A stretch of 64,000 nt of DNA from Chlamydoabsidia padenii (taxonomy: Eukaryota > Mucoromycota > Mucoromycetes > Mucorales > Cunninghamellaceae), in contig JAIWND010000002.1 in assembly GCA_025330725.1 (NCBI GenBank), forward strand, positions 1,550,001 to 1,614,000. Reading direction: 5' to 3'. Below the pieces are notes generated by a model. That model ran no database searches and was not told where the DNA came from. It saw only the letters and a list, made by a program, of their open reading frames with translations. Position 1 is the stretch's first letter, and each line of letters begins with the position of its first letter. This document shows positions 1-13,775 of this stretch, piece after piece. The translations under genes were made by a program, and so were the position numbers.

Positions 1-1710
1 GATGAATCAATTGTTAACAAAGAAAAGAAAGGAAGGGAAAAAAAAGGTGCCAGATTGGTTTTTATTGAAAATGAATTTTCAAAATTTAAAAACTCCGCCT
101 ACCAGAGATAACTTCGAACCACATCAAAAAGTCACCCCTCAAAGAATAGATAGGGTATTTGAAAGTAGCCGGTTTACTATTTTGAAGAGCCAATGTGAGT
201 TAGGACAACAGAAACTTATTATGCAAACTTACTTTTTTTCGAAAACAAAGTGACCAATCCAAGCCCATGTATACCCTAAGGAGAAGAAAAAAAAATTGAT
301 AAGCTTAATGCATCCAAAACAGGAAATTGATTACCTACCTTGAAGAATTCCCGCCAGAATCAAATTGGGTCTTTTCTTGAGGATAGCAAGTAGAAAGAGC
401 AAGACAGATATCGAAGTACCTATGGTTACAAGTATATAGTTAGAGTCACAGGTTGTAACGTCATATTTTGTGTATGTGTATACCTATGAGATGTAATCTT
501 CGATTAGTACGATTACAGTGTTCGGACAGATAATAAGGATAAAAGGCAGTGAAGGTTTTGAATCCGCCTTCTGGGATGTTTCTTTTCGAGTAGTTATGGT
601 TAGCTATCTTGTTTGACATGCTGGTTGACAAGAAGGAAAGAAGGAAAAGTGAAGAAGAAAAGTGGGGAGAGAAACTTGATTTATATGATATGTTGCTCCA
701 ACATGTGACCCACAACTTTTTATTTAGTCTGAAATCCGTTTTGTTCAGCACCAGCAGCTGGTTTTAGTAGAGAATGCTACTCCACTTTAATTTCTTCTTT
801 TATGTGAATTATAACCAACACAAAAAGGAAATTGTACGGTGGTTAGAGTGACTTGACCATCTCATTCTAGGCGCTCGATCAAGTAGGTGTATGTATACTT
901 TGTAATGCATTGAAAGGTGTCTTTGGGAACATCCGTTGTATCTTTTGAAAAAAGGGGAATGAAAATTTTTTTGGTTCTCCGAATCTCCGATTGAACCCTA
1001 TGCGTGAGACCCTGATCCGATTACAAATTAGTCACGGTCGGGTTTTTAAATGATCATCTTCCCTTCCCTTTGCATGAATGCATTAAAAAGAGAGACACTC
1101 TCAACAATCACATAACTAAAGACTGTACTGGTGGCATTACACATTGATATTGACCAAAAGTGAATCAAATCATCATTGAAACTAGTCAAAACAGCGACTG
1201 TGCCGATAGATAGTACTTGTTGGATGGCATTGAGTATACATGCGGACATGAAGATGTCACAAGCAAAAGACAGAACCGCATAATAAAGCAACCATCTAAA
1301 TTACAGGGCAACGTTGTAATGTGGATTATACATTTGGATTGCCGCTGAGAAAAAAAAAGTAGCTAATGGCTCTAAAATCACTTTTTCATGCAATAGTAGA
1401 CCACTCCCTGTGATCATTTCTGTTTTTTTTTCTCTCTCTCTCCAAAGAGCTATCATATGGTGGTACCATTAAATGAAACTAGTTAAAAGGAAAGTAATAC
1501 GGCGGTGAGAATTTTCGGCCTGTGAGAATAAGAAGATTGAGCGCATGTAAGCGGGATTTGAAAATATTGACCCCCTAAATCTAACTGAATTCTGATTCGT
1601 CAGAAAATGATCCTTTCTGGTTAAACTAGAGAGATCGTCTCTATTTTTTTATATCTCCTTTTCTTTCCCTTTCTTCATTCTTTATTCGCCGCCGCCCTTC
1701 CATAGTGATA
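1..1710. other. Intergenic, no supported gene
   Basis: Several reading frames of 60-96 codons exist on both strands, but none has a recognisable domain, plausible splice partners or a convincing start context. The stretch is AT-rich with short homopolymers. Its right end is the promoter of the phosphatase gene and holds one copy of the recurrent GCGGGATTTGAA element. Confidence 0.6.
1551..1563 (+). promoter_or_regulatory. GCGGGATTTGAAA element
   Basis: This is a full copy of the recurrent 12-mer, about 150 bp before the start codon of the alkaline phosphatase gene. The two halves look like an E2F-type half site (GCGGGA) and a CHR box (TTTGAA). A regulatory role is inferred from recurrence only. 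Confidence 0.5.
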
Positions 1711-4025
1711 ATGAGCCAACCATTATTAAACCATCATTCACTCGATGACGATTCCGATGAACACGACGACTGGAAAGAGTCCTCTTTAGTAAGAAAAACA
1801 ATAACAATATCTCATGGTACTTGCATAAGCTGATAATTTTAACCTTTTCTTCTTCCATCTTTACTCTATAGTCTTCAACACCCTCTTCATCAAGAAAATA
1901 CTTGTGCATTATATCCAGCGCGCTGGGTTTGACACTTGTTGGAATGATCATGGGAGCCTTCCTGACTCCTTTGAATCAAGGTAAGGAATGCATATACTCA
2001 ATCACGAAGCTCTGGGTACTTGACTAATGGTATTCTTTTTTTGGTCTAGTAGATAATCCTCTCCAATCAGCAGGACAAGCAACCAATCAAACTGAACAAC
2101 AACAAAAACCTCGAAACGTTATTATGATGATCAGCGATGGTTTGGGCCCAGCATCAGTCTCCTTCGCCCGTACATACTATCAATATATCAACCAAAAACC
2201 TTACGACCATAAAACACCATTGGATAGTATTCATGTAGGCCAATCTCGAACAAGAAGCTCATCTACCTTGGTGACTGATAGTGCTGCTGGAGCAACTGCC
2301 TTTAGTTGCGGACTGAAAACCTATAATGGTGCTGTTGGAGGTATGTATATAGCGAAAGAATACAAGTGTTTGTTAACTAACTATCACTTGATATAATGTA
2401 ACAGTGGATCCCCAAGGCAGACCTTGTGGCACGGTACTGGAATCGGCAAAACATCATCGCAACATGCTAACTGGACTTGTCGCCACTTCTCGAATCAGTC
2501 ATGCGACTCCTGCCAGCTGGAGCTCTCATCAAAAAGACCGCGATAACGAAGCATCAATAGCAGCACAGCAAATTGGGGACAATCCTCTAGGACGATCTGT
2601 AGATCTTATGTTTGGTGGTGGGTATTGCTACTTTTTACCGAAATCAGATCAACAGGGATGTAGATCGGATGAACGCCATTTGTTTGAAGAAGCTAAACTG
2701 AACAACAATTGGACTACGGTGCTACACGGAGACCGGGCGGCTTGGGATGAACTACCTGTGGATCCTTCGATCTTACCTGTCATCAGCTTGTTTACTTCTG
2801 GGGTAAGTGATTAATTTAAAAAAGGAATATATATATATATGAACTAAACGAAGATAGATCACTAATACATGAATGGATATATTCATTTTATAGCACATGT
2901 CTTACGAAATCGACCGGGATGAAGCCAAGGAACCAAGTCTCACCGAAATGTCCAAGAAGGCTCTTCACATACTATCTGCTGGTACCAAGGAATCGGAACA
3001 AGGCTTCTTTTTGATGATCGAAGGAAGTCGAATTGACATGGCTGCTCACTCGTAAGTTACCAAATAAGAAATAGCGAGAGTTTGAAAACAAAGGGGTGGA
3101 GTGGACATGATACTAATCGTGCATTATCATTTATAGGAATGATCCGGCTGCTCATTTGCATGAAATCTTGGAATACCAGAATACAGTGGCTCTAGTCAAG
3201 GAATTTGTGGATGAAAACCCTGATACCATCATGATTTCAACAAGTGATCACGAAACTGGTGGCCTATCTTTGGCACGACAAGTATCTGCAAAGTATCCTG
3301 AATATCTTTGGTAAGTTGGAGGCAGAAAAGAAAAAAAAAAAAGTCATCCTACTGACTAACTTGGACCACTATTTTTGCGTTATAGGTATCCTGATGTACT
3401 CAAAGACGTGAAAAAATCAACAGCAATTCTGGCCCGCGAAATCCTACGCACCAAGACTGAAGATAGACAAAAAGTTATTGCAGATCAGTTGGGGATCCAA
3501 GATATCACCACAGATGAACTCAAGTCACTTGCTGGGATCAAAACTGTGAAAAGGATGGATCAATATTTGGCTGACATGGTGTCTATACGAACTCAACTTG
3601 GGGTAAGTAGACTGTGGGCGGGAGCGGATAGAAACGAAATACTAATACTTTTTCTTTTTTTTATCACTTTCCTTTTATTAGTGGGCAACTCATGGTCACA
3701 GCGGTGTTGATGTTAATCTTTATGCTTATGGGAAATCAATCGATGAATTCAGGGGCAGCCATGAAAATACTGATATTGGACACATTCTCTCTCAAAAATT
3801 GGATTTGGATATCGATGCTATCACCGAAAAGCTGAACAAGTAAGTAACATACAGGCACACCCATTATTTCGAAAAGAGATACTAATCGTCATTGTTTACT
3901 CTGTGAATAGGGGCGATCCTTCCTTCCATTTGACACAGATAACGGACACCATCAAGATCGAGTACACAGACCATTTGGACCAATATCATCATGATGATAA
4001 CCTTTTACACCATCCTATAATTTAG
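1711..4025 (+). CDS. PHO8: Vacuolar-type alkaline phosphatase (Pho8-like)
   Basis: Nine exons (1711-1788, 1872-1980, 2050-2340, 2405-2802, 2894-3051, 3137-3310, 3386-3602, 3682-3839, 3911-4025) give about 565 residues, close to yeast Pho8 in length. A short acidic N-terminus is followed by one membrane helix (about residues 36-57), as expected for a type II anchored vacuolar enzyme that removes phosphate from small substrates in the lumen. The family metal and active-site motifs are visible: ISDGLGPAS with Asp92, TDSAAGATA with nucleophile Ser140, SNDPAAHLHE, STSDHETGG and THGHSG. All exon joins keep frame. An AATAAA signal lies at 4078-4083. The assignment is firm; vacuolar location is inferred from the anchor and the family. 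Confidence 0.93.
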
Positions 4026-4811
4026 TATGTAGATCCCTCCCCCCTCCCTCTTTACAACATTGTATATACATATCTTAATAAAACTTATCTTATAAACTTG
4101 ATTGAAACTTGATACATAATTCTGATCACGGTATGATCTTGAACGAATAAATATAAAGCTTCATTGGATTGGGTGGATAGATTTGGTAATTCATGCAAAC
4201 TTAAATGCGTGATCGAAAAAAAAGGAGGGCATCGATCTTGATTGAACACCACAAGTACGGGATCCAGATTCATAAAAGCGCCAAGTATTTTTTTTTTTTT
4301 TTTTTCATCAGTATGATCAATTAGTTGACCTTCTTTTTAAAGACTATAGGTCCATCATCGCAGGCAATGAAGGTGCGTGTAACAGAACATGGGCGCGCCT
4401 GCCAAAAAGGCCCATCCTTTTTCGGTTTACCCCTGAAAGTTCAACCCCCGCCTATTAGCGGGATGCCTATTCCAGCCATTCTCGGTCTAGACTTCCTGCA
4501 CATCCTTTCCCAACTATTGGTTTGTTGAAAGCCTCAAGATATAATGATGCCGTTTATTCAAATAAGAATCAAAAAAGAGAAACACCGTCATCATCTTTTC
4601 ACAAAAAAAAAAACTGCGGAAAGGAGGAGTGGAGTACAATGCTGAGTCATTGTCTGGCGATAGACCGCAGTGTCTTTTTATAGATACTTGTCAATAGGTG
4701 CGCCACAGACCCAAAACAAATGTGGTCCATCGACTAAACCTTAAACCAAAAAGATATAAAAACCCTAGTGATTGATGTTCACTCTCCCCTTTACTTTATC
4801 TTACTTTCTTT
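4026..4811. other. Intergenic, no supported gene
   Basis: It holds the 3' end of the phosphatase gene and the promoter of the PH-domain gene. Short frames on both strands (for example 4325-4528) lack domains. A Cys-free, C-rich patch around 4435-4465 contains a degenerate CCCGCC...GGCGGG-like arrangement. Confidence 0.55.
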
Positions 4812-5539
4812 ATGCATCATACACCCAAAGCTGCTTGGCTCAAGAAAATGACTGTGACCATGGGCAAGCCCCGATGGCAAGTTCGATACTTTGTGTTACT
4901 TGAAACTGAAATACGATACTATAAAGATGAGGTATGTTGATTATTCGATAATGTGTTCGTGTAGAAGGTAAATAGTTATACTCATTTTTTTTTTGTGTGT
5001 GTGTGATTCATTAGCATGCTGCAACTCCCAATTATATTTGGAGCCTTCGAAATGTGGATCAAGTAAAACAAATTACAATGGCAGGCCAGATGTATTGTCT
5101 TTCTTTGGAACCAACTTTGACAGTTGATGATAAAATGAAGAAAAAAGACTTGGTTTTAAATTTTCAATCGGCGTTTGAAATGCATGAATGGCAAGAACAG
5201 ATCGCTGGTCGACTGGTTCGATTGACTACATCTAAACCCACCATTACTTCAACATCATCCATCTCTTTGAATCGCAGACGAGGTGTCATTCTCTCTTCGA
5301 TCGACATTTCAAAGGAATACCCCAATGGTCTCATTTCACCCAATCTCACGTTACCCCCCACACCGACAGAATCCATCTATTCCTCCACCTCGTCCGTTTC
5401 CACCCTGCATCAATGCTACTCTCCTCCACAATCAATCAACACAGACAGTCTTACTTTTGTAGACTATGACAGGAATGATTCGGATGATCCTTCCGCCTCA
5501 CCTACCTTTTTACAATACAAAAACCAATTCCATTTATAA
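4812..5539 (+). CDS. Small PH-domain protein
   Basis: Two exons (4812-4931, 5015-5539) encode about 214 residues. Residues from about 8 to 120 have the shape of a pleckstrin-homology domain: a start WLKKM...GKPRWQVRYFVL, a middle strand ending in a kinked D-E, and a closing helix with the invariant Trp in EMHEWQEQI. Such domains bind phosphoinositides or small GTPases. The rest is a Ser/Thr/Pro-rich, low-complexity tail with no second domain. The ATG at 4812 is the first in frame before the domain. No specific partner can be named; membrane recruitment is inferred from the fold. Confidence 0.8.
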
Positions 5540-5695
5540 TTACCAAAACCATTCAACCACTTCCTTTCACATTATATATAATAGCTTGTATATTTCTTTT
5601 TATCATATCATATCAATCATGTATACTTTTCATCATCAATAAATTAATGCGGTCTTCTTCTTATTGATACATGTCAAATTTCACTTTTTGCATTG

Positions 5696-5707
5696 TCGGG
5701 ATTTGAA
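5696..5707 (+). promoter_or_regulatory. TCGGGATTTGAA element
   Basis: A copy of the recurrent element, 102 bp before the RRP7 start codon, followed by more CCGCC-rich sequence. The role is inferred from its repetition before other genes here. Confidence 0.45.
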
Positions 5708-5808
5708 TATATTCAGCCGCCAGCCACCTTTAATCTTTTGAAGGAGCTGGAGAACAAAACTTTTTTTTTTCTCCTCTCTTCTTTTTGATTCATCACGTCA
5801 ATCACCTC

Positions 5809-6987
5809 ATGCCTAAAGTCAAAACCACTAAACCCGCCAGCGACAGCAAGACCATCTCGAAAAAGGAAGCGGGACCTTTAGAAGATTTTTATGGCTTCAA
5901 GGTGCTACCTGTGATTGTTAAAGACGGAACTCGACACTTTATGTATATGGCTCAACATGAAGTAAGAACTGATGCCGATACACTCCCTGCTGATCGTACA
6001 CTCTTCTTGGTTAACCTTCCTGTCGACACTACTGATGCTCACCTCCAACATCTTTTCCGGTCTCATGGATCTATTGCCAGTATCGTATATCATGGTGCTA
6101 TTGGTGGATCTACACAACAACAACAATTACCTTCTTCGGACGATAACATGACCGTCAACAGCAACAGCCTTGGCGCCTCCTACACTTCAACACTTATCCA
6201 ACCTAAAGAAGACAAGAAAAGCAAATACCTCAAACCCAACAGTAAGAAACGAAAACAACAGGATATAACAGACAACAAACAGGATGTGGATGATCTCGAC
6301 AAAGACAAAACTCAACTTCGAAGGATTCTTCACAGTGGTGCCTCAGCTCATGTAGTATTCAGTAAAGCTGATGCTCTGAACAGTATATTGACCATGACAA
6401 GAATTATTCGAAAATGGACTGTGGGTGAAGACAGCACAAATACATTGCAACCTTTAGGCTTCCAACGTAAGACTATACTATATGCCAATGAATGAAAACA
6501 ATTTACTAACCTATATCTCATTCCCTTACAGGACACATGCTTGCTTTTGAACTATCACGACCTGACCATGGCGAATTACAGCAACAAGTGGATTCCTATA
6601 TGATGAAATTCAAGGAAAACGAATACCAAAAGGAACGTGATTTGCTGGAACGTATGAACAAGATGGATGAAGATGGGTTTGTTGTTGTTAGTCGGCACAA
6701 AAAGAAACGAAACACAGATGGTGAAATCCAAGTGACAGCGACCTCCAGTGCAGCCGCGGCCGCCTATGATCCTACCAAAGCCAAGAAGAAGAAGGAATTG
6801 GTTGACTTTTACCGTTTCCAATTGCGTGAAAAGAAACAAAATGGTAAAACACATAATGCATGAATAAAACAACTCGACTAATACATCTCTCTCTTTAATA
6901 GAACTACTGGAACTTCGAAAACGCTTTGAAGAAGACAAGATCAAGATTGATCGTTTGAAACAATCAAGAAAATTCCGACCCTTTTAA
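5809..6987 (+). CDS. RRP7: Ribosomal RNA processing protein Rrp7
   Basis: Three exons (5809-6466, 6532-6843, 6902-6987) encode about 351 residues. An RRM-like segment (TLFLVNLPVDTTDAHLQHLF, about residues 65-100) is followed by a low-complexity insert, then a long basic C-terminal part with E-x-R-K-R-F-E-E-D and the terminal RKFRPF, which is a hallmark of the Rrp7/RRP7A family. These proteins belong to the UTP-C module of the small-subunit processome in the nucleolus, needed for 18S rRNA maturation. The ATG at 5809 was chosen because the upstream in-frame extension has no ATG. Firm by C-terminal motif and order of parts. Confidence 0.9.
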
Positions 6988-7467
6988 ACAAGCCTATGGT
7001 TAATGAAGGTGATACTGGTATTTGGTATTATATGGTAGTATAAAACCTCTCTTCTCCCAACATCCCATTAGTTTATAGTTTGTGTACATTTATCCCATTT
7101 ATTCCTCCCATTTTATTCATATTATCTATCTCATTTAAATAAAACGCACACAATAAAGCATTTATACTAATATGGACCTTGTATAATCGTTTTTTTTTTT
7201 TTTTTTTTTTTTTTTCGATCTATTTTTGCCACACCATGCTTGGTCTCTCCTTTTGCCTGTTAACGGAATTTGAAAAATTGGGCCTGATCCTCATTCGAAC
7301 TCCCTTTTTCTTTTCTTTTCCTTTTCTTCCTTTTTCTTGTCCATTCCTATTTTTTTTTCTTTATCTGTAACCATTATCCCCCCTTTATTACTTTTATACA
7401 TTGCCACTATTGCTATTGACACAACGACGGCACTAATCAACAACTCACCTCAACACATTGTAACTTC
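6988..7467. other. Intergenic between RRP7 and RhoGEF genes
   Basis: It contains AATAAA-like signals around 7138-7156, a T tract near 7190-7215 and CT-rich sequence leading to the next start codon, typical of a promoter in this window. No gene is seen. Confidence 0.6.
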
Positions 7468-10400
7468 ATGAACATATCACTCCAATTCGAACCTTTGGAT
7501 TGTTCGTTTTACGATTGGCCTTCCGCTGACTATGCTGTACAACCACCTTCGCCGCCACCACTAAACAACATTAACGACAACAACAACACATATGATACCC
7601 ATGACGAATGGGTGGCTGCTGATCCTATGAAATCCAAACCTATACGGCGTTGTTTACACGCTATTGACGAACTCTTACAAACGGAGCGGGACTATACAAA
7701 GGATTTGAATCACTTGGTTAAAGTAAGTATCGGTGTAGGTGGCTCTTCTTGGGCATATATATTTAAAAAAAAGGGGGGGGGAGTGGAAGGAGCAAAAGGG
7801 TGAAGGCGGTCAAGAACAAAGTTGTTATTTTGACTCGTTATGTATGTGCGTGGAGGGGGGGGGATTGATTATGTATGTCTGTATGTATAATGTATGTACA
7901 AGATGTATGATGTGTATGATATAGTGTTGATGGGTGTGTATGTATGATTTTGCCATTTAACTAACTCTCTTTTTATGATAGGTCTGTTTTGATCAAATCT
8001 TACGGCGGGAAAATTGGATACAAGATAAACACAAGGACATCATCATACGAAACGCCAATGATCTTCTACATTTCCATAATAGACTTTTGTCGGCTTTGGA
8101 GAAGACTTACTTAAACGAGGATATAAGAACGAGGTGTGGTGATATTGCCACCGTCTTTTTGGATATGGTAACTATTGATATATAACTCCCCCAATTATAA
8201 TAACAACAACAAAATGATGTGATGAAGTGCATTTGGAGTTTACTCCTGTCTTGATTGCAAAATGATACATGAATCACTTTCCCATAATTCTTATTTTAAT
8301 CACACCAACTAATTCTTTATCTCTCCTGCTTACTATCATTATTTCATAGGGATCAAGTTTTACACTCTATGATGCTTATTGTGACAAGCATGATGCCGCC
8401 ATTGCTTTGTGTAACAGCTACCGCTCAAAGCCCGAATGGATCTCTTTTGTCAAAAAATGTATTGCCACTCCGACGATGTGCTCTGACCCGAGCTTGGATC
8501 AAGGGACAAAGCCATTGCATTTTGAAGATTACTTGATTAAGGTAAGTCAAGAAAGAAAAAGAAAAAGAAAAACAGGTTTTTGACTCTTTACTTAATTGGT
8601 TTATTGTGCATATGTATTATACATATGAAATCTATTTATTGTAGCCTGTCCAACGTGTATGCCGGTATCAGCTCTTACTCAAGGAAATCTTACGACATTA
8701 CACCCCTCATGACACTGCCGAATATAGAAGGTTGGATTGTGCTTTGGGAATGATGCAGGCAGTGGTGGCTGGCATTGATCGACGCAAATATCATCGGGAT
8801 ACTATTAAAAGGACTCGGCTCTTTATTGATCGCTTGGATTTATCTTCTTCTGATGGAAGACTGAACAAAGACTCCTTACATTCACTTGGGAATCTCGTCA
8901 TGGCTGGTGTTATAGATGTAACCTATTCTTCATTGGGACAAACAACAGCGGCATCTTCATCTCGGTCAAAATACTTGGGCTGCTTCATCTTCTCCACTCA
9001 TGTCATCATGGTCCGGCCCAAAAAGGTCACCTGCTATACCCCTAAACACTGGTTTCCTTTACGACTGACAGATCTAGAGGATTTACAGGACATTAAAGGT
9101 AAACTTAAATAGGAGATGAATGACATAACATAAACATGAAGATACATTTTAGACTAACATACAATATATCATTACTAGATCAACGTGAAAATGCCTTTGT
9201 GGTGCGATGCAAGAAACATTGCTTTGTTTTTACGACGACTTGTCAACGGGAAAAGCGGCTCTGGATCACCAAATTGTCACAGGCTATATCTATTGCCAAA
9301 TCACAGCCACAATCAACAAGTGCCTCTATTGGGTCATCACTACACGGAATCGCCAAACCAGCAAAGCTTAGAACTTCCAGGTCTGTCACAAATCTTCTCG
9401 ACATTTACCGGGGAAGCATGGCGGGATCCTCCTCCTCAAACTCTGCATCGACCTCTTGGATTTATCATCAGTATGCACCATCTTCACCTCGAGTAGGGAA
9501 ATCACAACAATCAACAATTGACGACACCTCTTCAAATCAATACGCCGATTCTATAAGACGATCCAAATCTCTCACCTTCCAATTAGCGTCTTTTAATGAT
9601 GATGATGATAATGATGACGATGAAGGTGATCACCTATCAACCTCCTTCTCTTCCTCATCGCAATCCCGACAGTCACTTCATCCACCGCCTATTCCATCAA
9701 CGACAATATCCAAAAAGATGACAACAACTATACTCACCAAACGTCACTCTGCTGATTTTATGCCTCGAACTAAACATAGAGAACAACTCAAGTCACGGAT
9801 CCACTCCGAAATGTACATCAAACCCAAGGAAATCAACACCGACAACCCTTCCTCTTCAGCAAAACAATTACAACTGCGATCTGGATCGATGGATCTCATG
9901 TCAACTTCATCTAGTCAATCATCACTTAACATGATCGGTAAAATCAAAAGCAATCATCAACATGCAATGCGAATAGGTGCTGACCACAAGCTCAAGGAGG
10001 TGTGCACTCAAGATTACCTGGCATCAAGATCTTGGACTACTTTACTCCGAGAATCATCCAATGGCAACAACAACACTTTTGCTAACAATAATGGACTTAA
10101 ACAGGGACGCCGAAAATCATCATTGTCCAATCTGCGATCCTCCTCATCCAGTATGATGCTTCTGGGAAGTGATCCATCTCGGCGGACAAGCAACGGAAGT
10201 AGCAGCAAAAGCACCATTCGACCCAGCAAAAACATAACTACCAATGACATTGTTGGTGGTATCACTTCATTACCAGCCAACTCTTCAACCGGTACACTTG
10301 ATGATAATATCAATCAATGGAGACGATTATCCACACCCCAACCTCGACAAACGAAATATCGCTCTAAAAAACGATTGTCATCATCATCATCATCAACCTT

Positions 10401-11192
10401 ATCATTCTCAACATCATCATCGGCATCTTCTTCTGTCGCCTCTTCTATGATCGCCACCGATAGACATGCCATACAGACCAAATTAAACAAGACGAATACA
10501 CCCATCTCCACCCCTTATGGATCTCTTGATTTCCAGCAATATTACTGTGGTAAATTAGATGGTGATTCTATCACCAAAGATCTTTTACCGACAATGACGA
10601 CTACTTATCCTACTCGAGGCGCCCGGAACAACAATGCAGGCCATTGTTTAATGTATCCTAATCAGAAGAAGAAAACTCTCCGATCAAGCACATCCACCTA
10701 CTCACTGCATATCCAACCTATGACATCCAATATGAAGCATGCTTTTGTTGGTGGGCTTCGCCGATTTTCTTATGGTCAAAAACAACAATATACCTATAAT
10801 GATACCAGTAACAAGCAACCACGACAATGCGGACCATTTCCTAAGAATTCACTGATCGGATCTGATCACTGTCTTTGCCAGGTATGTAGTAAAATCACTT
10901 TTATGGGATTCGTGTATTAAATCAGATACTTTTGCTTTTTATTTAAAAGGACAGGACCACGATGAAAAGATCAAGTCGACTCTTTTCCTGGATTAAAAGC
11001 GACGATGATCCACACAAAGTACCACAGCTTAACCAACCCTTATCCCTGTCGTGTGCTCAGTCAAGATCAGCAATTATCACCACCATGGTGGATAACATCA
11101 CTACTAAAACTTTAACACCAACAATGCAGCAACCACAACAACAGCCTAGCAAGACAATTTGGACCCGGAAATGGATGTCTTCTAGGAAATAG
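7468..11192 (+). CDS. Rho guanine-nucleotide exchange factor (DH-PH)
   Basis: Six exons (7468-7722, 7982-8167, 8350-8541, 8645-9098, 9179-10881, 10950-11192) encode about 1010 residues. A Dbl-homology domain spans about residues 66-265, starting ELLQTERDYTKDL and containing the diagnostic PVQRVCRYQLLLKEILRHYT (from residue 212). A PH-like domain follows (about 290-400, ending REKRLWITKL). The remaining 600 residues are Ser/Thr/Asn-rich and mostly disordered, with Arg-rich R-R-x-S stretches that could be phosphorylation sites. DH-PH proteins load GTP on Rho/Cdc42-type GTPases at the plasma membrane to control actin and wall growth. Which GTPase it acts on cannot be told. Confidence 0.9.
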
Positions 11193-11745
11193 TCAATAGT
11201 TGTATTAAAACATATAGTTAACATTGGTAGTATTAAATAAATCTCTTGTTTTTGCTTTACCAGGTTAAATCTTATTACATTTTTTAATAAAGTCCAAAAT
11301 ATGGGTTATCCTTATTGTGCGCATAAATAAAGTTCCGCCACAGCTTTAAGGGTTAATGATCATAAAGTGATACATTGGATTCATTATGTAGTTGCTGAAA
11401 TGGAAAACTATCGATTGTCTTTTAAACACTGTTTTCCGTCGTTTGATTTTGTTTAAATATGTCACACAAACGACAAATCAACGTGACAGTATGTTATCTT
11501 TGGGTTTGGTCTCTCAATGGAGGGAATCGATCAGTCATGAAGAAAAGGGGTGAATTGAAGCGGCGTTTGAATTGTATTTCTACTTTGAGGCCGCCCCTCG
11601 TTTTTTTATTTCACTCTTTCTTCCCAACATTCCCTCGTTTACTCCACTTCTTCTTCTTCTTTACATCTTTTACTTGTTGTATTAATTGAAGGGAATAAGG
11701 TCTTGATCAGTTGACCTTTAATATACCAAACTTTTTACATACCAA
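11193..11745. other. Intergenic, no supported gene
   Basis: AATAAA occurs near 11235 and 11286, matching the 3' end of the RhoGEF gene. The remainder is AT- and CT-rich promoter sequence for the next gene. A 76-codon frame at 11459-11689 has no recognisable content. Confidence 0.55.
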
Positions 11746-13734
11746 ATGATATTCCGACATCCCATCTCTACTTTGACAAGGATTACATCTTCAACCTTGA
11801 AATATGCCTCCTCCAACACTGCCAACCTGTTGTTCTCTTCGTCATCATCATCAAGCGCAGCATCACTGTCATCTCTGGACGACTATCCTGATCCCGAACA
11901 AGTGCTTGACTGGATGAACCATGCGCAACAAGGAATGGTAAGTTAGTTAACAGTAAATGACCTTTGCTTTATGCAAAGATAAAACAACCTGATATTCACT
12001 CACTCTTTTTATTTTTATTTTTATGTTTTTATCATTTTATCATTTAGGATGCTTTTTTTGATGATTATTATGATATTGCGTATGCTATATTTGCCCAGTA
12101 TGCCTCGGTTTCACCCTTCCATGCTCTTGGTTATGCATTATTATCCTATGTGGAAGCCATGGTCAGTTTTGAAGTAACACATATTCAAGCTGCTCAGGAA
12201 CGACTCACCAATGCTGAAGCCTTATGTCACCAACTTGTAAAACGAACTCGACGACGATTTCCTTCTTCATATCAGTATTATTATCAACATCAGCGTTATC
12301 AACAGCAATCTAATCATCACCATTGTCATCATCATGCTAAATCAACAACATCTGTACCACCACCAACTCGATCACCTGCCGGATTTGCTGCAACTGCAAC
12401 TGCTTATGCAATGGACTGGTACTCTAGAACTTCCTCTTCTTACTCAACGTCTACAAACACTAATCAGCCTCGACTCAGTGGTGCTTCTGATACTTCACCA
12501 ACTCTATCATCACTCTCATCATCATCGTCATCATCTTTTACTTCTTCTTCTTCTTCATCATCAGGTGAAGAATGTATTATACCTTCCACTTCACCTTCAC
12601 CATTATCAAGCACCATGAAATCGACGAAAACCACCAGTAAAGATAGGGACACAGCATCAACATCAACCAGGGCCTCGTCAATATCTTACCTATCACCTGC
12701 GATGCCTTTTGAAGTATTGGAAACCAATTGTATGCTCATGTCGGCCACTTTGAAATTCCTCAGCAATCATTGGGTGGACTATATGCGTGCTGTTTACAAG
12801 TTGCGGAAAACATACAAGAAATACGAACAACTATTTGAAGTGGTGACCGGAAAAAAGCCAAACGATTATGCAAATTACACTGACCAGCGTCGAAAACGAA
12901 AACGATCTTGTCGCCGCAAGCAACATGGTGGCGGTGACAGTAGCGGAAGTGGCAACGAAAATATCAACAACAATAGTAATGATGATGGTGATATTGATGG
13001 TGGCGATACATTCTCGGGTGCAAACAACGCTGCTGCTGCCTCTGCGTCTATGATCCAAAGTGGTGTCTTCTTTGGTATTGGGCTTTTAAGTCTGATCTTC
13101 TCATTGCTGCCACCAAAGTGTAAGTGACTTTGTTGTACATGATGAAACTTTATATCTAACAATGCTTTTGATATTTGTAGTGAACAAATTACTTAATACG
13201 CTTGGATTTCACTCATCTCGACCATTTGCTCTTCGACTTTTACAACAATCCTACCATAGTCAAGATGCTATGTACTCCTCACTTAGTGCATTAGCGTTAT
13301 TGGCCTATTACACCAACCTCTCCTCCTTTATTCACCCCAAGCTCCTTCCTTCCTCATTGACACCTGCCACAGCTCGTGAAATCGTCAATGCGGTCAAGAT
13401 CAAATACCCTCATGGCAAGATTTGGAAATTGTTGGAAGGTAAACTTTATCGAATGGAAGGCTGTCTCGACAAAAGCGTGCAGGTCTTGCGTGATTGTCGA
13501 CGACGGGATAGTATATGTATGCCGGCATCAACACTAGGGGACTCGACTTCAAACAGCAAGCAAAGACACTCTCTCTTAATGACAATGACTACCTCTTTTC
13601 CTCCTCAACCTCAATCCATGGTATCCGAATTGGCTTTGCAAATTAGTGCTCTCTCTGTTTACGAAATGGGGTGGTGAGTTGGATGATATCATAGTCAATG
13701 CACATTATACTCACTAATCTCCTTCTTTCCCTCC

Positions 13735-13775
<41 letters not shown>

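Noticed and set aside
2..253. Open frame at the left edge
   Set aside because: Low complexity in part, no domain, no splice partner, cut by the window edge; no support as a gene.
461..1291. Two minus-strand frames (461-751, 1046-1291)
   Set aside because: Composition is ordinary for AT-rich spacer, no known motif and no connecting splice sites that make a longer protein.
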